Source: Terriglobia bacterium (lineage in GTDB: Bacteria; Acidobacteriota; Terriglobia; Bryobacterales; Bryobacteraceae). From it: 64,000 nucleotides of DNA. The stretch lies in assembly GCA_020073345.1 (NCBI GenBank), contig JAIQFI010000023.1:31541-95540 (forward strand). The letters run 5' to 3'. Each line of letters begins with the position of its first letter. Position 1 is the stretch's first letter. Under the pieces are notes generated by a model. It saw only the letters and a program-made list of their open reading frames with translations. It was not told the origin of the DNA and did no database searches. The translations under genes and the position numbers were made by a program. This document shows positions 8,071-15,670 of this stretch, piece by piece.

Positions 8071-8943
8071 CTAGCTGCCATAAAGGGCCACGGCTTCCTC
8101 TGGTATATGCTCGAGGTCAGTCCCGCGAAGGTAATCGCGCATGCTAGTTCCGGTACAGGCGGAATCGACATTGGGAGCCCCCACCTGTCCCCAGACGTCA
8201 TCGAGATGTACCGTCCGAAAGTCTATGCTGTAGCGCGTTACTCCTGAAGTATTCGGTATGGTAGAGTGCATGTGCGCGGCTGAGAAGAGATACAAGCCGC
8301 CAACGTCACAGACCAGCCGTAGATCCGGATCCAATGCCATTGGTTCTTCCGGTTTGGGCTGTACCCGCGTATCGGCCTTGACGTGGGTGGCCGCCGTTTG
8401 ACGACTCTCCCGGTTCCAGCGATCGTAGTTGTACCCATTCGATCCGTTCTTCACCGGCTGGCTCCAATAGTTCGGATGAATCGCCATACAGTTATCGGAT
8501 TCGATCGGGTAGACCGGCATCCACCAGTTGATCTGGCAGAAGGGCGCCGAGTACCATGTATCTCGATGAGGATGAAACGCGTAAGCGATTCCTGACTTCA
8601 GGTAGTCGTCGGGAAACGCGGACCGCAAGCGCGGGACGTCAAAATAAGTCTTTTCGGGGTCGCAACCAAACTCAGCCAGCATCCCCTGGATGTACTCCTT
8701 CGACTTCGGGTGATGGATGAACTTCGGTTTCAATACGGCCAGCACTTCGGCGCATCGTTCCACCGGCAGGTCTTCGTGCAGTTTAGTTGGGTCGAGCGGA
8801 TGGAACGCCTCCTCAGTCAACTCCCGAGCGAGCTGGCTCAGCTTCAGACTACTCGGGGAAGGCGAATAGGTGAACAGCGAGCCGGCATACAGCCGTTCCC
8901 GGCGCGCCTCATCGGTCATTCTCGAATCTACGTAGATATTCAC
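8071..8943 (-). CDS. Fe(II)/2-oxoglutarate-type oxygenase (phytanoyl-CoA dioxygenase-like)
   Basis: A 290-residue soluble protein. The HPHRDTWYSAP motif fits an HXD iron-binding pair, and AAHMHSTIPNTSGVTRYSIDFRTV supplies the distal histidine and the 2-oxoglutarate-binding arginine. INWWMPVYPIESDNCMAIHP is the core of the double-stranded beta helix. Such enzymes hydroxylate or oxidise a substrate using 2-oxoglutarate and oxygen. In this module the substrate could be a nucleotide sugar or a side-chain precursor, which I cannot determine. It sits 34 nt after the deacetylase gene and 51 nt before the aminotransferase, consistent with one operon. Confidence 0.75.
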   Translation of the reverse strand: MNIYVDSRMTDEARRERLYAGSLFTYSPSPSSLKLSQLARELTEEAFHPLDPTKLHEDLPVERCAEVLAVLKPKFIHHPKSKEYIQGMLAEFGCDPEKTYFDVPRLRSAFPDDYLKSGIAYAFHPHRDTWYSAPFCQINWWMPVYPIESDNCMAIHPNYWSQPVKNGSNGYNYDRWNRESRQTAATHVKADTRVQPKPEEPMALDPDLRLVCDVGGLYLFSAAHMHSTIPNTSGVTRYSIDFRTVHLDDVWGQVGAPNVDSACTGTSMRDYLRGTDLEHIPEEAVALYGS

Positions 8944-8977
8944 TTTTTCAATCTGCCCTTATTCTCGCTGCCAGGGC

Positions 8978-9634
8978 TCACAGCACCAGCTTCCGGCAAT
9001 AGAACGCCTCGGCATAACCGCTGGGCGCGTTGCACTCCATTCCCCGCAACCGCATCAATGACAGGAACGTTTCTGGTTGAAACCAGCGCTTGTCGCGCTG
9101 CGACCGGAAAGCGTCCATCAGGTTCGCGATCTTCTTCTGATATAGCTCCGTCGCGAGAGGCACGAACACGCCCGGCTGCCCTATGTCGCCGTCGTATTTC
9201 GGAATCTCGTACTCCAAAACTAGGTTGTCTCGGAACGTGTTCCAGGTCAGCTCACAGATCAGCCGGTGATCTTGATGTGCATCGTTCCCGTTGTGAGTGA
9301 AGATCAGGTCGGGAGACACCTTTGGTTTCAGGTCTTCAAAACAATCCTTGACGCTTGCGCCATCGAAGGGCATGAAGCCATCCCGAAAACTCTTTGATTC
9401 GGGACCTCGCAAGTTCGCAGAGCCGGCGAACAGCTCGGCCCCTTTTTGTGCCTCTTCTCCTCGAATCCCCGCAGCGCTGAACACTACCCAATGAAACTCG
9501 ATAGCCGGATACTGTTCTCTGAGCCGCAGGATCGTTCCTCCGCAGCCAATTTCGATATCGTCGGAATGGGCGCCCAGGCACAGGACTCGAAGAGGTTCGC
9601 TATCTTTCTTCTGCGGAAGACTGAGCTGGATCAC
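8978..9634 (-). CDS. PIG-L family de-N-acetylase
   Basis: The zinc site is visible: LGAHSDDIEIGCGG carries the HXDD motif near the N-terminus, and HNGNDAHQDHRL the third histidine and neighbours. The family removes acetyl groups from GlcNAc-type substrates (PIG-L, MshB, BshB). Here a nucleotide- or lipid-linked amino sugar is likely. I place the start at the GTG at 9634, which overlaps the stop of the cytidylyltransferase gene in a GTGA arrangement and gives 218 residues. The longer GTG reading from 9679 would overlap that gene by 49 nt and adds no conserved sequence. With the aminotransferase and oxygenase it would tailor the CDP-linked sugar. Confidence 0.85.
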   Translation of the reverse strand: MIQLSLPQKKDSEPLRVLCLGAHSDDIEIGCGGTILRLREQYPAIEFHWVVFSAAGIRGEEAQKGAELFAGSANLRGPESKSFRDGFMPFDGASVKDCFEDLKPKVSPDLIFTHNGNDAHQDHRLICELTWNTFRDNLVLEYEIPKYDGDIGQPGVFVPLATELYQKKIANLMDAFRSQRDKRWFQPETFLSLMRLRGMECNAPSGYAEAFYCRKLVL

Positions 9635-10437
9635 GCCACTACTCGCGTCGCAGGCTGGCCATTTTTCCAGACGCACCACGGGGCCGTACCCGAGGCTTCC
9701 AGTTCATCCAGGATCTGCTTGTCTTTGAAGGTATCCATACACTGCCAGAACCCCTCGCAGCGAGGCGACCAGACCTTGCCTTCGGAGATCATTCTCTGGA
9801 AGGGCTCGTATATCAGTTCCTCTCCCGGTTTGAGGTATTGAAAGATCTCCTTTCGCAGCACAAAGTACCCCCCATTGACCCAGATGCCGGAGTCCTTCAT
9901 ACACTTGATCGCGCGCACGGAGCCGTCTTCGCTTGCCTGGACGGTGTCAAGACTGCTGGTCCGCGGCTGCACCGATAGAAAAGAGGCGTAGGAATCCCGG
10001 CGCGAAAAACTTTCGATCATCTGCGGCAGACAGAAATCGGTCAGGCCGTCGCTGTAGTTCGCAAGAAACATCTCCTCACCTTGCAGATATGGTTTCACCA
10101 GACGAAGCCGGTCCGCGATTGTGGAACGCAGTCCAGTGTCGACAAACGTGATCTTCCAGTCGTCGATGTCCCGTTGGGTGAACTCCAGCTTCCGGCCTCC
10201 CTGAGAGAACACGAAGTCATTGGATACGGACTCCTCGTATTCAAGAAAGTAGTTCTTGATAACATTCGCTTTGTAGCCCAGACAAAGGATGAAGTCCTTG
10301 TGGTTGAAGTGCGCATAGTACTTCATGACATGCCACAATAAGGGCCGTGAACCGATGGTGACCATGGGCTTGGGAACGTCTTCCGAGTAGCCCCTGAGTC
10401 TCATCCCCTCGCCACCGCAAAACAGGACAACCTTCAT
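9631..10437 (-). CDS. rfbF: Glucose-1-phosphate cytidylyltransferase
   Basis: Makes CDP-glucose from CTP and glucose-1-phosphate, the entry point of CDP-3,6-dideoxyhexose and related pathways. The nucleotidyltransferase signature is modified as in RfbF enzymes: VLFCGGEGMRLRGYSEDVPKPMV. DILCLGYK-type strands and ANYSDGLTD (metal-binding aspartate) follow, then FWQCMDTFKDK near the end. The 268-residue length is about normal for the family (around 257). An excellent Shine-Dalgarno, AGGAGG, lies about 6 nt before the ATG. It is flanked by a sugar C-methyltransferase and an SDR enzyme, so the product is probably a branched or deoxy CDP-sugar. CDP-glucose 4,6-dehydratase is not in the window. Confidence 0.92.
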   Translation of the reverse strand: MKVVLFCGGEGMRLRGYSEDVPKPMVTIGSRPLLWHVMKYYAHFNHKDFILCLGYKANVIKNYFLEYEESVSNDFVFSQGGRKLEFTQRDIDDWKITFVDTGLRSTIADRLRLVKPYLQGEEMFLANYSDGLTDFCLPQMIESFSRRDSYASFLSVQPRTSSLDTVQASEDGSVRAIKCMKDSGIWVNGGYFVLRKEIFQYLKPGEELIYEPFQRMISEGKVWSPRCEGFWQCMDTFKDKQILDELEASGTAPWCVWKNGQPATRVVA

Positions 10438-10447
10438 GCTTGCCTCC

Positions 10448-11728
10448 TCAGCACACAGTCACCTTAGGAATCGGGACAACAAAGCGCCCGGCCCATGCCC
10501 GGATGTAGTGCAATTGCGCGATGATTTCATCTTTGAGATTCCACGGCAAAATGACGACGTAATCCGGTTTGGTTTCGGCGATTCGGTCCGGATGATAGAT
10601 CGGGATGTGGCTGCCCGGCAGAAACCGCCCCTGTTTGTATGGGCTGCGATCCACCGTGTATTGGATCAGATCCTTGCCGATGCCGCAATAGTGTATGAGC
10701 GTGGCGCTCTTGCCTGGGGCTCCATACCCGGCCACGGACTTGCCGTCACGCGCGGCTTCAAGCAAAAACTCGACCAGTGCGATCTTCGTGTCCCTTACCT
10801 GTATTGCGAAGCCCAGGTAGCCTTCAGTGGTATCCAGGCGGGCCCTTTGCTCATCGGCGAGGACCTTGCCGACGCTTGACTCAACCGCGCGCGTTTGATC
10901 TTCCTCGCGGCAAGCATACACCCGAAGAGAGCCGCCATGTGTCGTCAGTTCTTCGACGTCGAATATTCGTAGGCCGTGGGATTTCAGAATCCGCACGGTC
11001 GTTAGCAGTGAGAAGTACGAGAAGTGCTCATGGTAAATGGTGTCGAATTCGTTGTGTTCGATGAGCCGAAGCAGGTGAGGGAACTCGAGGGTCAATACTC
11101 CGTGAGGCTTCAACAGGATCTTCAGTCCCTCGACGAAATCATTGAGGTCCGGAACCTGTGCTAGCACGTTATTGCCAAGCACGAGGTCCGCCTGACGACC
11201 GTCCGCGACAAGCCCTTTCGCCAGATGCGTCCCGAAAAACTTCACGAGCGTGGGGACGCCCTTCTCCACCGCGACTTTTGCCACGTTTGCGGCAGGCTCG
11301 ATACCCAACACAGGTACGCCGCTCTTTACGAAATACTGCAGTAGGTAGCCGTCGTTACTGGCGATCTCGATGACAAAACTACGGTCGTTCAGGCCGAAGC
11401 GGGAGGTCATGCTTCCACAATACGCGTCGCAGTGCTTCAACCACGAATCGGAATAGGAAGAGAAATATGCATAGTGACTAAAGATGTTCTCGGCGCTTTC
11501 GAATTCTTCCAGCTGTACGAGGAGACAGTTCTCGCATAAGCGGACATGCAGCGGATAGTACATCTCTCCGCCTTTCAAGTCTGCAGCCGAAGGATAGGAT
11601 TCGCAAAGCGGGGACATCCCCAGATCGACAAACGTCGTATCCAGGCCAGTCCCGCAGAATCGGCACACCCTGCCGGTGTCGCGAGCATTCTCGGTTCGTG
11701 GAGAAAGAGGACTTGAGGTCGATAACAT
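10448..11728 (-). CDS. Sugar C-methyltransferase (NovU/TylC3 type, three-domain)
   Basis: The 426-residue architecture matches the Methyltransf_13 / Methyltransf_23 / Methyltransf_14 family. It has an N-terminal zinc-binding segment (CRFCGTGL ... VRLCENCLLVQL), a central SAM domain (VIEIASNDGYLLQYF, then VLGIEP), and a C-terminal Rossmann-like domain (SVAGYGAPGKSATLIHYCGI). Characterised relatives C-methylate NDP-4-keto-6-deoxy sugars at C3 or C5. Here it is sandwiched between an SDR reductase/epimerase (3 nt upstream) and a glucose-1-phosphate cytidylyltransferase (10 nt downstream), which suggests a CDP-linked branched sugar. The family assignment is firm; the exact substrate is inferred. 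Confidence 0.88.
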   Translation of the reverse strand: MLSTSSPLSPRTENARDTGRVCRFCGTGLDTTFVDLGMSPLCESYPSAADLKGGEMYYPLHVRLCENCLLVQLEEFESAENIFSHYAYFSSYSDSWLKHCDAYCGSMTSRFGLNDRSFVIEIASNDGYLLQYFVKSGVPVLGIEPAANVAKVAVEKGVPTLVKFFGTHLAKGLVADGRQADLVLGNNVLAQVPDLNDFVEGLKILLKPHGVLTLEFPHLLRLIEHNEFDTIYHEHFSYFSLLTTVRILKSHGLRIFDVEELTTHGGSLRVYACREEDQTRAVESSVGKVLADEQRARLDTTEGYLGFAIQVRDTKIALVEFLLEAARDGKSVAGYGAPGKSATLIHYCGIGKDLIQYTVDRSPYKQGRFLPGSHIPIYHPDRIAETKPDYVVILPWNLKDEIIAQLHYIRAWAGRFVVPIPKVTVC

Positions 11729-11731
11729 TGC

Positions 11732-12784
11732 TCAAGTCCCTACCATAATCTCCGTGGCTTGGCGGGTCCAACGCAGTGATGCGTTAAGCTTACCGGCTTG
11801 GATAAGCCTTCGTATGTGGCTGATGCGGGTGTAGGGAGTTCCGGCGAGATCGGCGGCGGTCAGCCTCACCGCGCGATAAGCCTCGTACAGTTCCTGTGCT
11901 CCCTTGCGGGCAGTCCACTGCGGATGAAAGCTCGGCAGTATCCGCCGGATCTTGTCGCAGTTCACGCGATAGCAACGCTTGTCGGGACCGCCGCCAGCGG
12001 CGTACTCAATATTGCAACCAGGAACGATCTCCGCAACGATCTCGGCGAGTTGGCTGATGCGGTAGTTCTCTTCGGTCTGGCCCACATTGAAAGTCGTGTT
12101 ATGGATGGCGTCTCTCGGCGCTTCAAGAACACTCTCGACTGCCGCGGAGATATCGCGAATGTGTGTGATGGGCCGCCACGGCGTACCGTCGCTCTTGATG
12201 TGCACGTTACCGGTCGTGTAAGCCGCCGCTACCAGATCGTTCAAAACCACATCCAACCGAAGGCGCGGAGAGACGCCATACGCCGTGGCAGGCCTCAGAA
12301 AAGTGGGGCTAAAATGATCATCCGCCATTCGGGTCAGATCTTGCTCGACCAGAAGTTTGGATTCCGCATACGCGGTCACCGGGTTGAGTGGAGATGACTC
12401 GTCCAGAAAAGCATCTCCCGCCGCCCCATATACGCTGCAGGAGGAGAAGAAAACAAACCGGCTTGCACCCGCTTGTTTAGCAAGTTCCGCCAGCCGGACG
12501 GCAGCCTTGTGATTAATGTCGTAGGTCAAATTGGCGTCCAGGTCACCCAGCGGATCGTTCGACAATGCCGCCGGATGCACCACGGCGTCGAAGCCCTCAA
12601 GGTCGGCCTTCGTCAGATCACGAATGTCTTTGATCACCTCAGGAATCTGAGTTGACGCCTGCGCAAAGTCACAGCCTGCGAACAGATCGGTATCCAGACC
12701 GACTACTTCATGACCGGCGGAAAGCAGAACTGGCCCCGCAACGGCGCCGATATAGCCCTTGTGGCCAGTCAATAGTACTCTCAT
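11732..12784 (-). CDS. NAD-dependent epimerase/dehydratase (extended SDR)
   Basis: An extended short-chain dehydrogenase of 350 residues with the N-terminal cofactor motif TGHKGYIGAV, a conserved FFSSCSVYG serine strand and the catalytic YAESK (Tyr-X3-Lys). Substrate-binding residues follow in LRPATAYGVSPRLRLD. Extended SDRs epimerise, dehydrate or reduce nucleotide sugars. Next to a glucose-1-phosphate cytidylyltransferase and a C-methyltransferase, a 4-keto reductase or epimerase of a CDP-sugar is most likely. It is the first gene after a 286-bp gap holding an ops-like element (12876-12898), and AAGGGA lies upstream of its ATG. It probably heads its own transcription segment. Confidence 0.88.
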   Translation of the reverse strand: MRVLLTGHKGYIGAVAGPVLLSAGHEVVGLDTDLFAGCDFAQASTQIPEVIKDIRDLTKADLEGFDAVVHPAALSNDPLGDLDANLTYDINHKAAVRLAELAKQAGASRFVFFSSCSVYGAAGDAFLDESSPLNPVTAYAESKLLVEQDLTRMADDHFSPTFLRPATAYGVSPRLRLDVVLNDLVAAAYTTGNVHIKSDGTPWRPITHIRDISAAVESVLEAPRDAIHNTTFNVGQTEENYRISQLAEIVAEIVPGCNIEYAAGGGPDKRCYRVNCDKIRRILPSFHPQWTARKGAQELYEAYRAVRLTAADLAGTPYTRISHIRRLIQAGKLNASLRWTRQATEIMVGT

Positions 12785-12875
12785 GGACAGATTCCCTTAC
12801 CCAGGCCTAACAGATCAAAACAACTCTTGCCGGTGTTAGCCGATTGGCTCCTGGAGCGCTTCTAGTTGCCTGGAA

Positions 12876-12898
12876 AAGCTACCGCCCCTTCGGTCCCA
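12876..12898 (-). promoter_or_regulatory. Ops/JUMPstart-like element, copy B
   Basis: On the minus strand this 23-mer reads TGGGACCGAAGG followed by GGCGGTAGCTT. It matches the element at 59934-59956 at 21 of 23 positions. The core GGCGGTAGC is identical to the ops element recognised by RfaH, a NusG paralogue. It sits 91 nt upstream of the SDR gene in an otherwise gene-free gap, in the transcribed orientation. I infer a pause/recruitment site for the locus NusG paralogue. Confidence 0.6.
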
Positions 12899-13070
12899 AG
12901 GACAAAAGCCCTCGACTCAAGCCGATAGGGTGATTGTAACCTCTTGAAGTAATCCCGCGATATCGTACTATACTCACAGTTTCACCGTAGAACGATTTGG
13001 GGATATGATAACGGTCGTACCAGCACCAATTTGCTACCGGTTTGGGTGGATCCCTCCCCCTTTTACGTTG

Positions 13071-14396
13071 TTACCCGGCCGCGCCGTCAGGAACGACAGA
13101 CAGCAGGCCATTTTGATGCAACAGTTCGGCCGCATCGCTGATCAACGGGAAAGGAAGGTCAGCACGTTCCGCAATGTCGAGCAGCGAGTGGTTTCCATCG
13201 GAAAGATTCAAAACCCAAAGGCGTGCGGACAACTCCCCCCCGTCCGCCGGACTGCCTGTTGAACGATAGAGGCCCCGCCGTCCCAGTTGCGGTTCACAAA
13301 AGGGGCTCTGGTTACAGTATCGTCGGTTATTTTCGAGCACGTCCAGTATTGCGCCGCAGACGCGAAGAGACTCGGCCAGTTTATCCGGCCGGATAAAATC
13401 AAGATTGTCGGCGGATGTATGGTATTCAGGAAACTTTCCCCAAACACTCCGCATCAAGCAGCCGACTGGTAAATTAAAACCTGGAGAGCAGTACTGCCGC
13501 TCGTCGTAACCATCTGGCGAGAACTCTAGAATCTCCGAGGACTCGCTGAGATGGCGCAGAACATGCGCTGCCGCCCGGTCAATCTCGGTTTTACCGCGGC
13601 GGCTCTTCTTGTAGTGGAATCCGCCGCTGTCGCCAAGGCACGTCAGCACTAATCCGTGGCGAATTTGGCTGACAGCCTTTCCATTCCGGGCGAGCCAAGT
13701 GATGGCGCCGATAGTTCCGGGAATGAATAGAAACCGGTACGAGTAACGAAGACGGCGCTGGGATAAGCGGCCAGCAAGGAAGGTCGCCACTGCCAAGCCG
13801 GAGAGATTATCGTTGGCCAATGACGGATGGCATGCATGGCAGGAAATCAGGACCTCATCGGCAAGTTCACCGGGAATATAGAATTCCCCATAGGTAAGGT
13901 GGCCGTTCGCTAGCGTAGAATCGATCCGCACCTCATAATTGCTGTCGGTCAGTGCAAGCAGTTGATTGTGAGAAAGGCAGAATCCCCAGTTCTCTTGGTA
14001 GTACGACGTACGGTAGGGAATCCACTCTGGATGATCCGGAATGGTAAAGAGGTGCGGTCTGAGCTCGCTCAGGGACATGGTGGCGTGCACAGGCACGCTG
14101 TAGTTCACAACGTGGAGGTTGTTTTTTTGGAAGTCCACCACGCGCTTCCCATTCGGACTTTTGATGTATGCGTCGCGGATGTTCCACTCCGTCGGAATGG
14201 TCCAATCAAACGCGGCGGTGCCTGTGGGAACCTCAACCGTCTCGATCGGGATGCGCTCTTGAATGACAGACAGTGTCTGGCGGATCCCCGAGCCTGTAAT
14301 GCTTCTGCAGATGGGAAACAGCTCCTCGGCGAAGCTATACAATTCCCGCCCGATGTCCGCGGCCGGAGTCTGGTCGAACTCATTCAAGAGACCCAT
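13071..14396 (-). CDS. DUF4910-type putative zinc aminopeptidase
   Basis: This 441-residue protein resembles the DUF4910/DUF2172 family, an M28-like metallopeptidase fold. Candidate metal ligands are in ISCHACHPSLANDNLSG (His and Asp), CLGDSGGFHY, and the late PEYHTSADNLDFI, in the order expected for M28-like enzymes. The N-terminus (YSFAEELFPICRSITGSG) is also characteristic of the family. Members are frequent in polysaccharide clusters, where their true substrate is unknown; an amide bond on a sugar is a possibility. The C-terminal ~70 residues look like a small winged-helix-like extension. The start is ATG at 14396, with GGGGA 7 nt upstream. Confidence 0.75.
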   Translation of the reverse strand: MGLLNEFDQTPAADIGRELYSFAEELFPICRSITGSGIRQTLSVIQERIPIETVEVPTGTAAFDWTIPTEWNIRDAYIKSPNGKRVVDFQKNNLHVVNYSVPVHATMSLSELRPHLFTIPDHPEWIPYRTSYYQENWGFCLSHNQLLALTDSNYEVRIDSTLANGHLTYGEFYIPGELADEVLISCHACHPSLANDNLSGLAVATFLAGRLSQRRLRYSYRFLFIPGTIGAITWLARNGKAVSQIRHGLVLTCLGDSGGFHYKKSRRGKTEIDRAAAHVLRHLSESSEILEFSPDGYDERQYCSPGFNLPVGCLMRSVWGKFPEYHTSADNLDFIRPDKLAESLRVCGAILDVLENNRRYCNQSPFCEPQLGRRGLYRSTGSPADGGELSARLWVLNLSDGNHSLLDIAERADLPFPLISDAAELLHQNGLLSVVPDGAAG

Positions 14397-14423
14397 CCAC
14401 TAATCCCCGCTTGGTTAACTTGG

Positions 14424-15650
14424 TCACGCCAAGACAGTAACCGGCGGCTCGCTGGCCTCTGTAACGTACTGGTATTTGGAATGGGCACGTCGAATGAGCG
14501 GACTCTCCAGAACTCGCCACGATACCTCGGCCAAAATCAGCACCGTGGCCAACGACAGAACTGAGATGCACCATGTCCAGCCGGTTGGAATCGTGCCCTG
14601 TAGCGCGTATTGGAGCAGTCCGTTGATCCCTTGGTGAAAAATGTATACCGCATACGCGATTGTCCCGAGCCTGACGAGCACGAGGTTACGGAACACGAGC
14701 CTTTCCATCCGCCCTGGATTCACTAGGACGAGGAGCAAAAGCGAAGTATAGAACATGGCTAGCCACGAGTAGCCGACGGTGTTCAGTAACCGATCCCGCG
14801 GATGGACGATGAAAACAACAAGCCCCAGTCCGAGCGCCACAAACGTAATGTAAATCTCTTTACGGTGAGAGACGAACCATGCCCATATCTCTTGATTACG
14901 ACAGCCTAGCGCCAAGAGCACGCCGACACCGAGTGCGTCTGCGCGGCACGGCAGCAGAGTGTATGGGCCATAGTTTTTACCTAACATCACAAAAACGAAT
15001 CGCACCACAGGAGCAAAAAGTATTGCTCCCACCGCCAAACGAACGATCCCCTTGGAACTCAACTTCCGAATCGCAAACGGAAGCAGAATGTAGAATTGTT
15101 CCTCTACGGCCAAGGACCATGTTACCAGCATCCATCCCGCTCCAAACGTAAAGTTGGATACAACGAAAACGTTCTGAAGGAATAGAAAGTACGGCCAGAC
15201 CGGTAAGTCATGATTAAATAAGGCTGCGTCTTGGTTCCACAAATAAAGACCGACTAAGAATAACCCCAGCCATATAAAATACAACGGAAAGATACGATGG
15301 AGTCGGCGCAAATAGAAGGTTCCATAATAGCTATCGACATGCTTTGCATCGAGCAGAATGCCGCCAATCAAGAATCCAGACAGAACAAAAAATAGATCCA
15401 CCCCGCTCCAACTGAGATTGAGCGGCACAAGCACATCCGACAGCCGTCCTTGAATGCCGTAATGAGTTTTGCTCCCACACACATAGTGCCAAACCAGGAC
15501 CAGTAAGATTGCCAGACCTCTGATGCCATCCAACTCAGGAATTCGACCACGTAGATGCGGATTCCGCCACACACAAGAGCCTTCGGGCATCGAATCAACG
15601 TTTTTCTGAGGTCCTGCTGGCCAGCCCGTTTCCATGCGAGATCTTAACAT
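14424..15650 (-). CDS. Membrane acyltransferase (OafA/YrhL family)
   Basis: An integral membrane acyltransferase-3 protein with about ten hydrophobic segments. The family hallmark is at the start (RIPELDGIRGLAILLVLVWH, the conserved Arg and His region), followed by SGVDLFFVLSGFLIGGIL and FYLRRLHRIFPLYF. These enzymes transfer acetyl or other acyl groups across the inner membrane to sugars of surface glycans. The C-terminus lacks a fused SGNH domain. Two separate SGNH proteins in the locus (5.3 and 39.3 kb) could complete the acylation on the periplasmic side. Confidence 0.9.
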   Translation of the reverse strand: MLRSRMETGWPAGPQKNVDSMPEGSCVWRNPHLRGRIPELDGIRGLAILLVLVWHYVCGSKTHYGIQGRLSDVLVPLNLSWSGVDLFFVLSGFLIGGILLDAKHVDSYYGTFYLRRLHRIFPLYFIWLGLFLVGLYLWNQDAALFNHDLPVWPYFLFLQNVFVVSNFTFGAGWMLVTWSLAVEEQFYILLPFAIRKLSSKGIVRLAVGAILFAPVVRFVFVMLGKNYGPYTLLPCRADALGVGVLLALGCRNQEIWAWFVSHRKEIYITFVALGLGLVVFIVHPRDRLLNTVGYSWLAMFYTSLLLLVLVNPGRMERLVFRNLVLVRLGTIAYAVYIFHQGINGLLQYALQGTIPTGWTWCISVLSLATVLILAEVSWRVLESPLIRRAHSKYQYVTEASEPPVTVLA

Positions 15651-15670
15651 GCCACGTTAATCCAGCAACG

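Noticed and set aside
13005..13262. Plus-strand ORF next to ops-like copy B
   Set aside because: Most of it is antisense to the DUF4910 gene; no domain or ribosome-binding site supports it.
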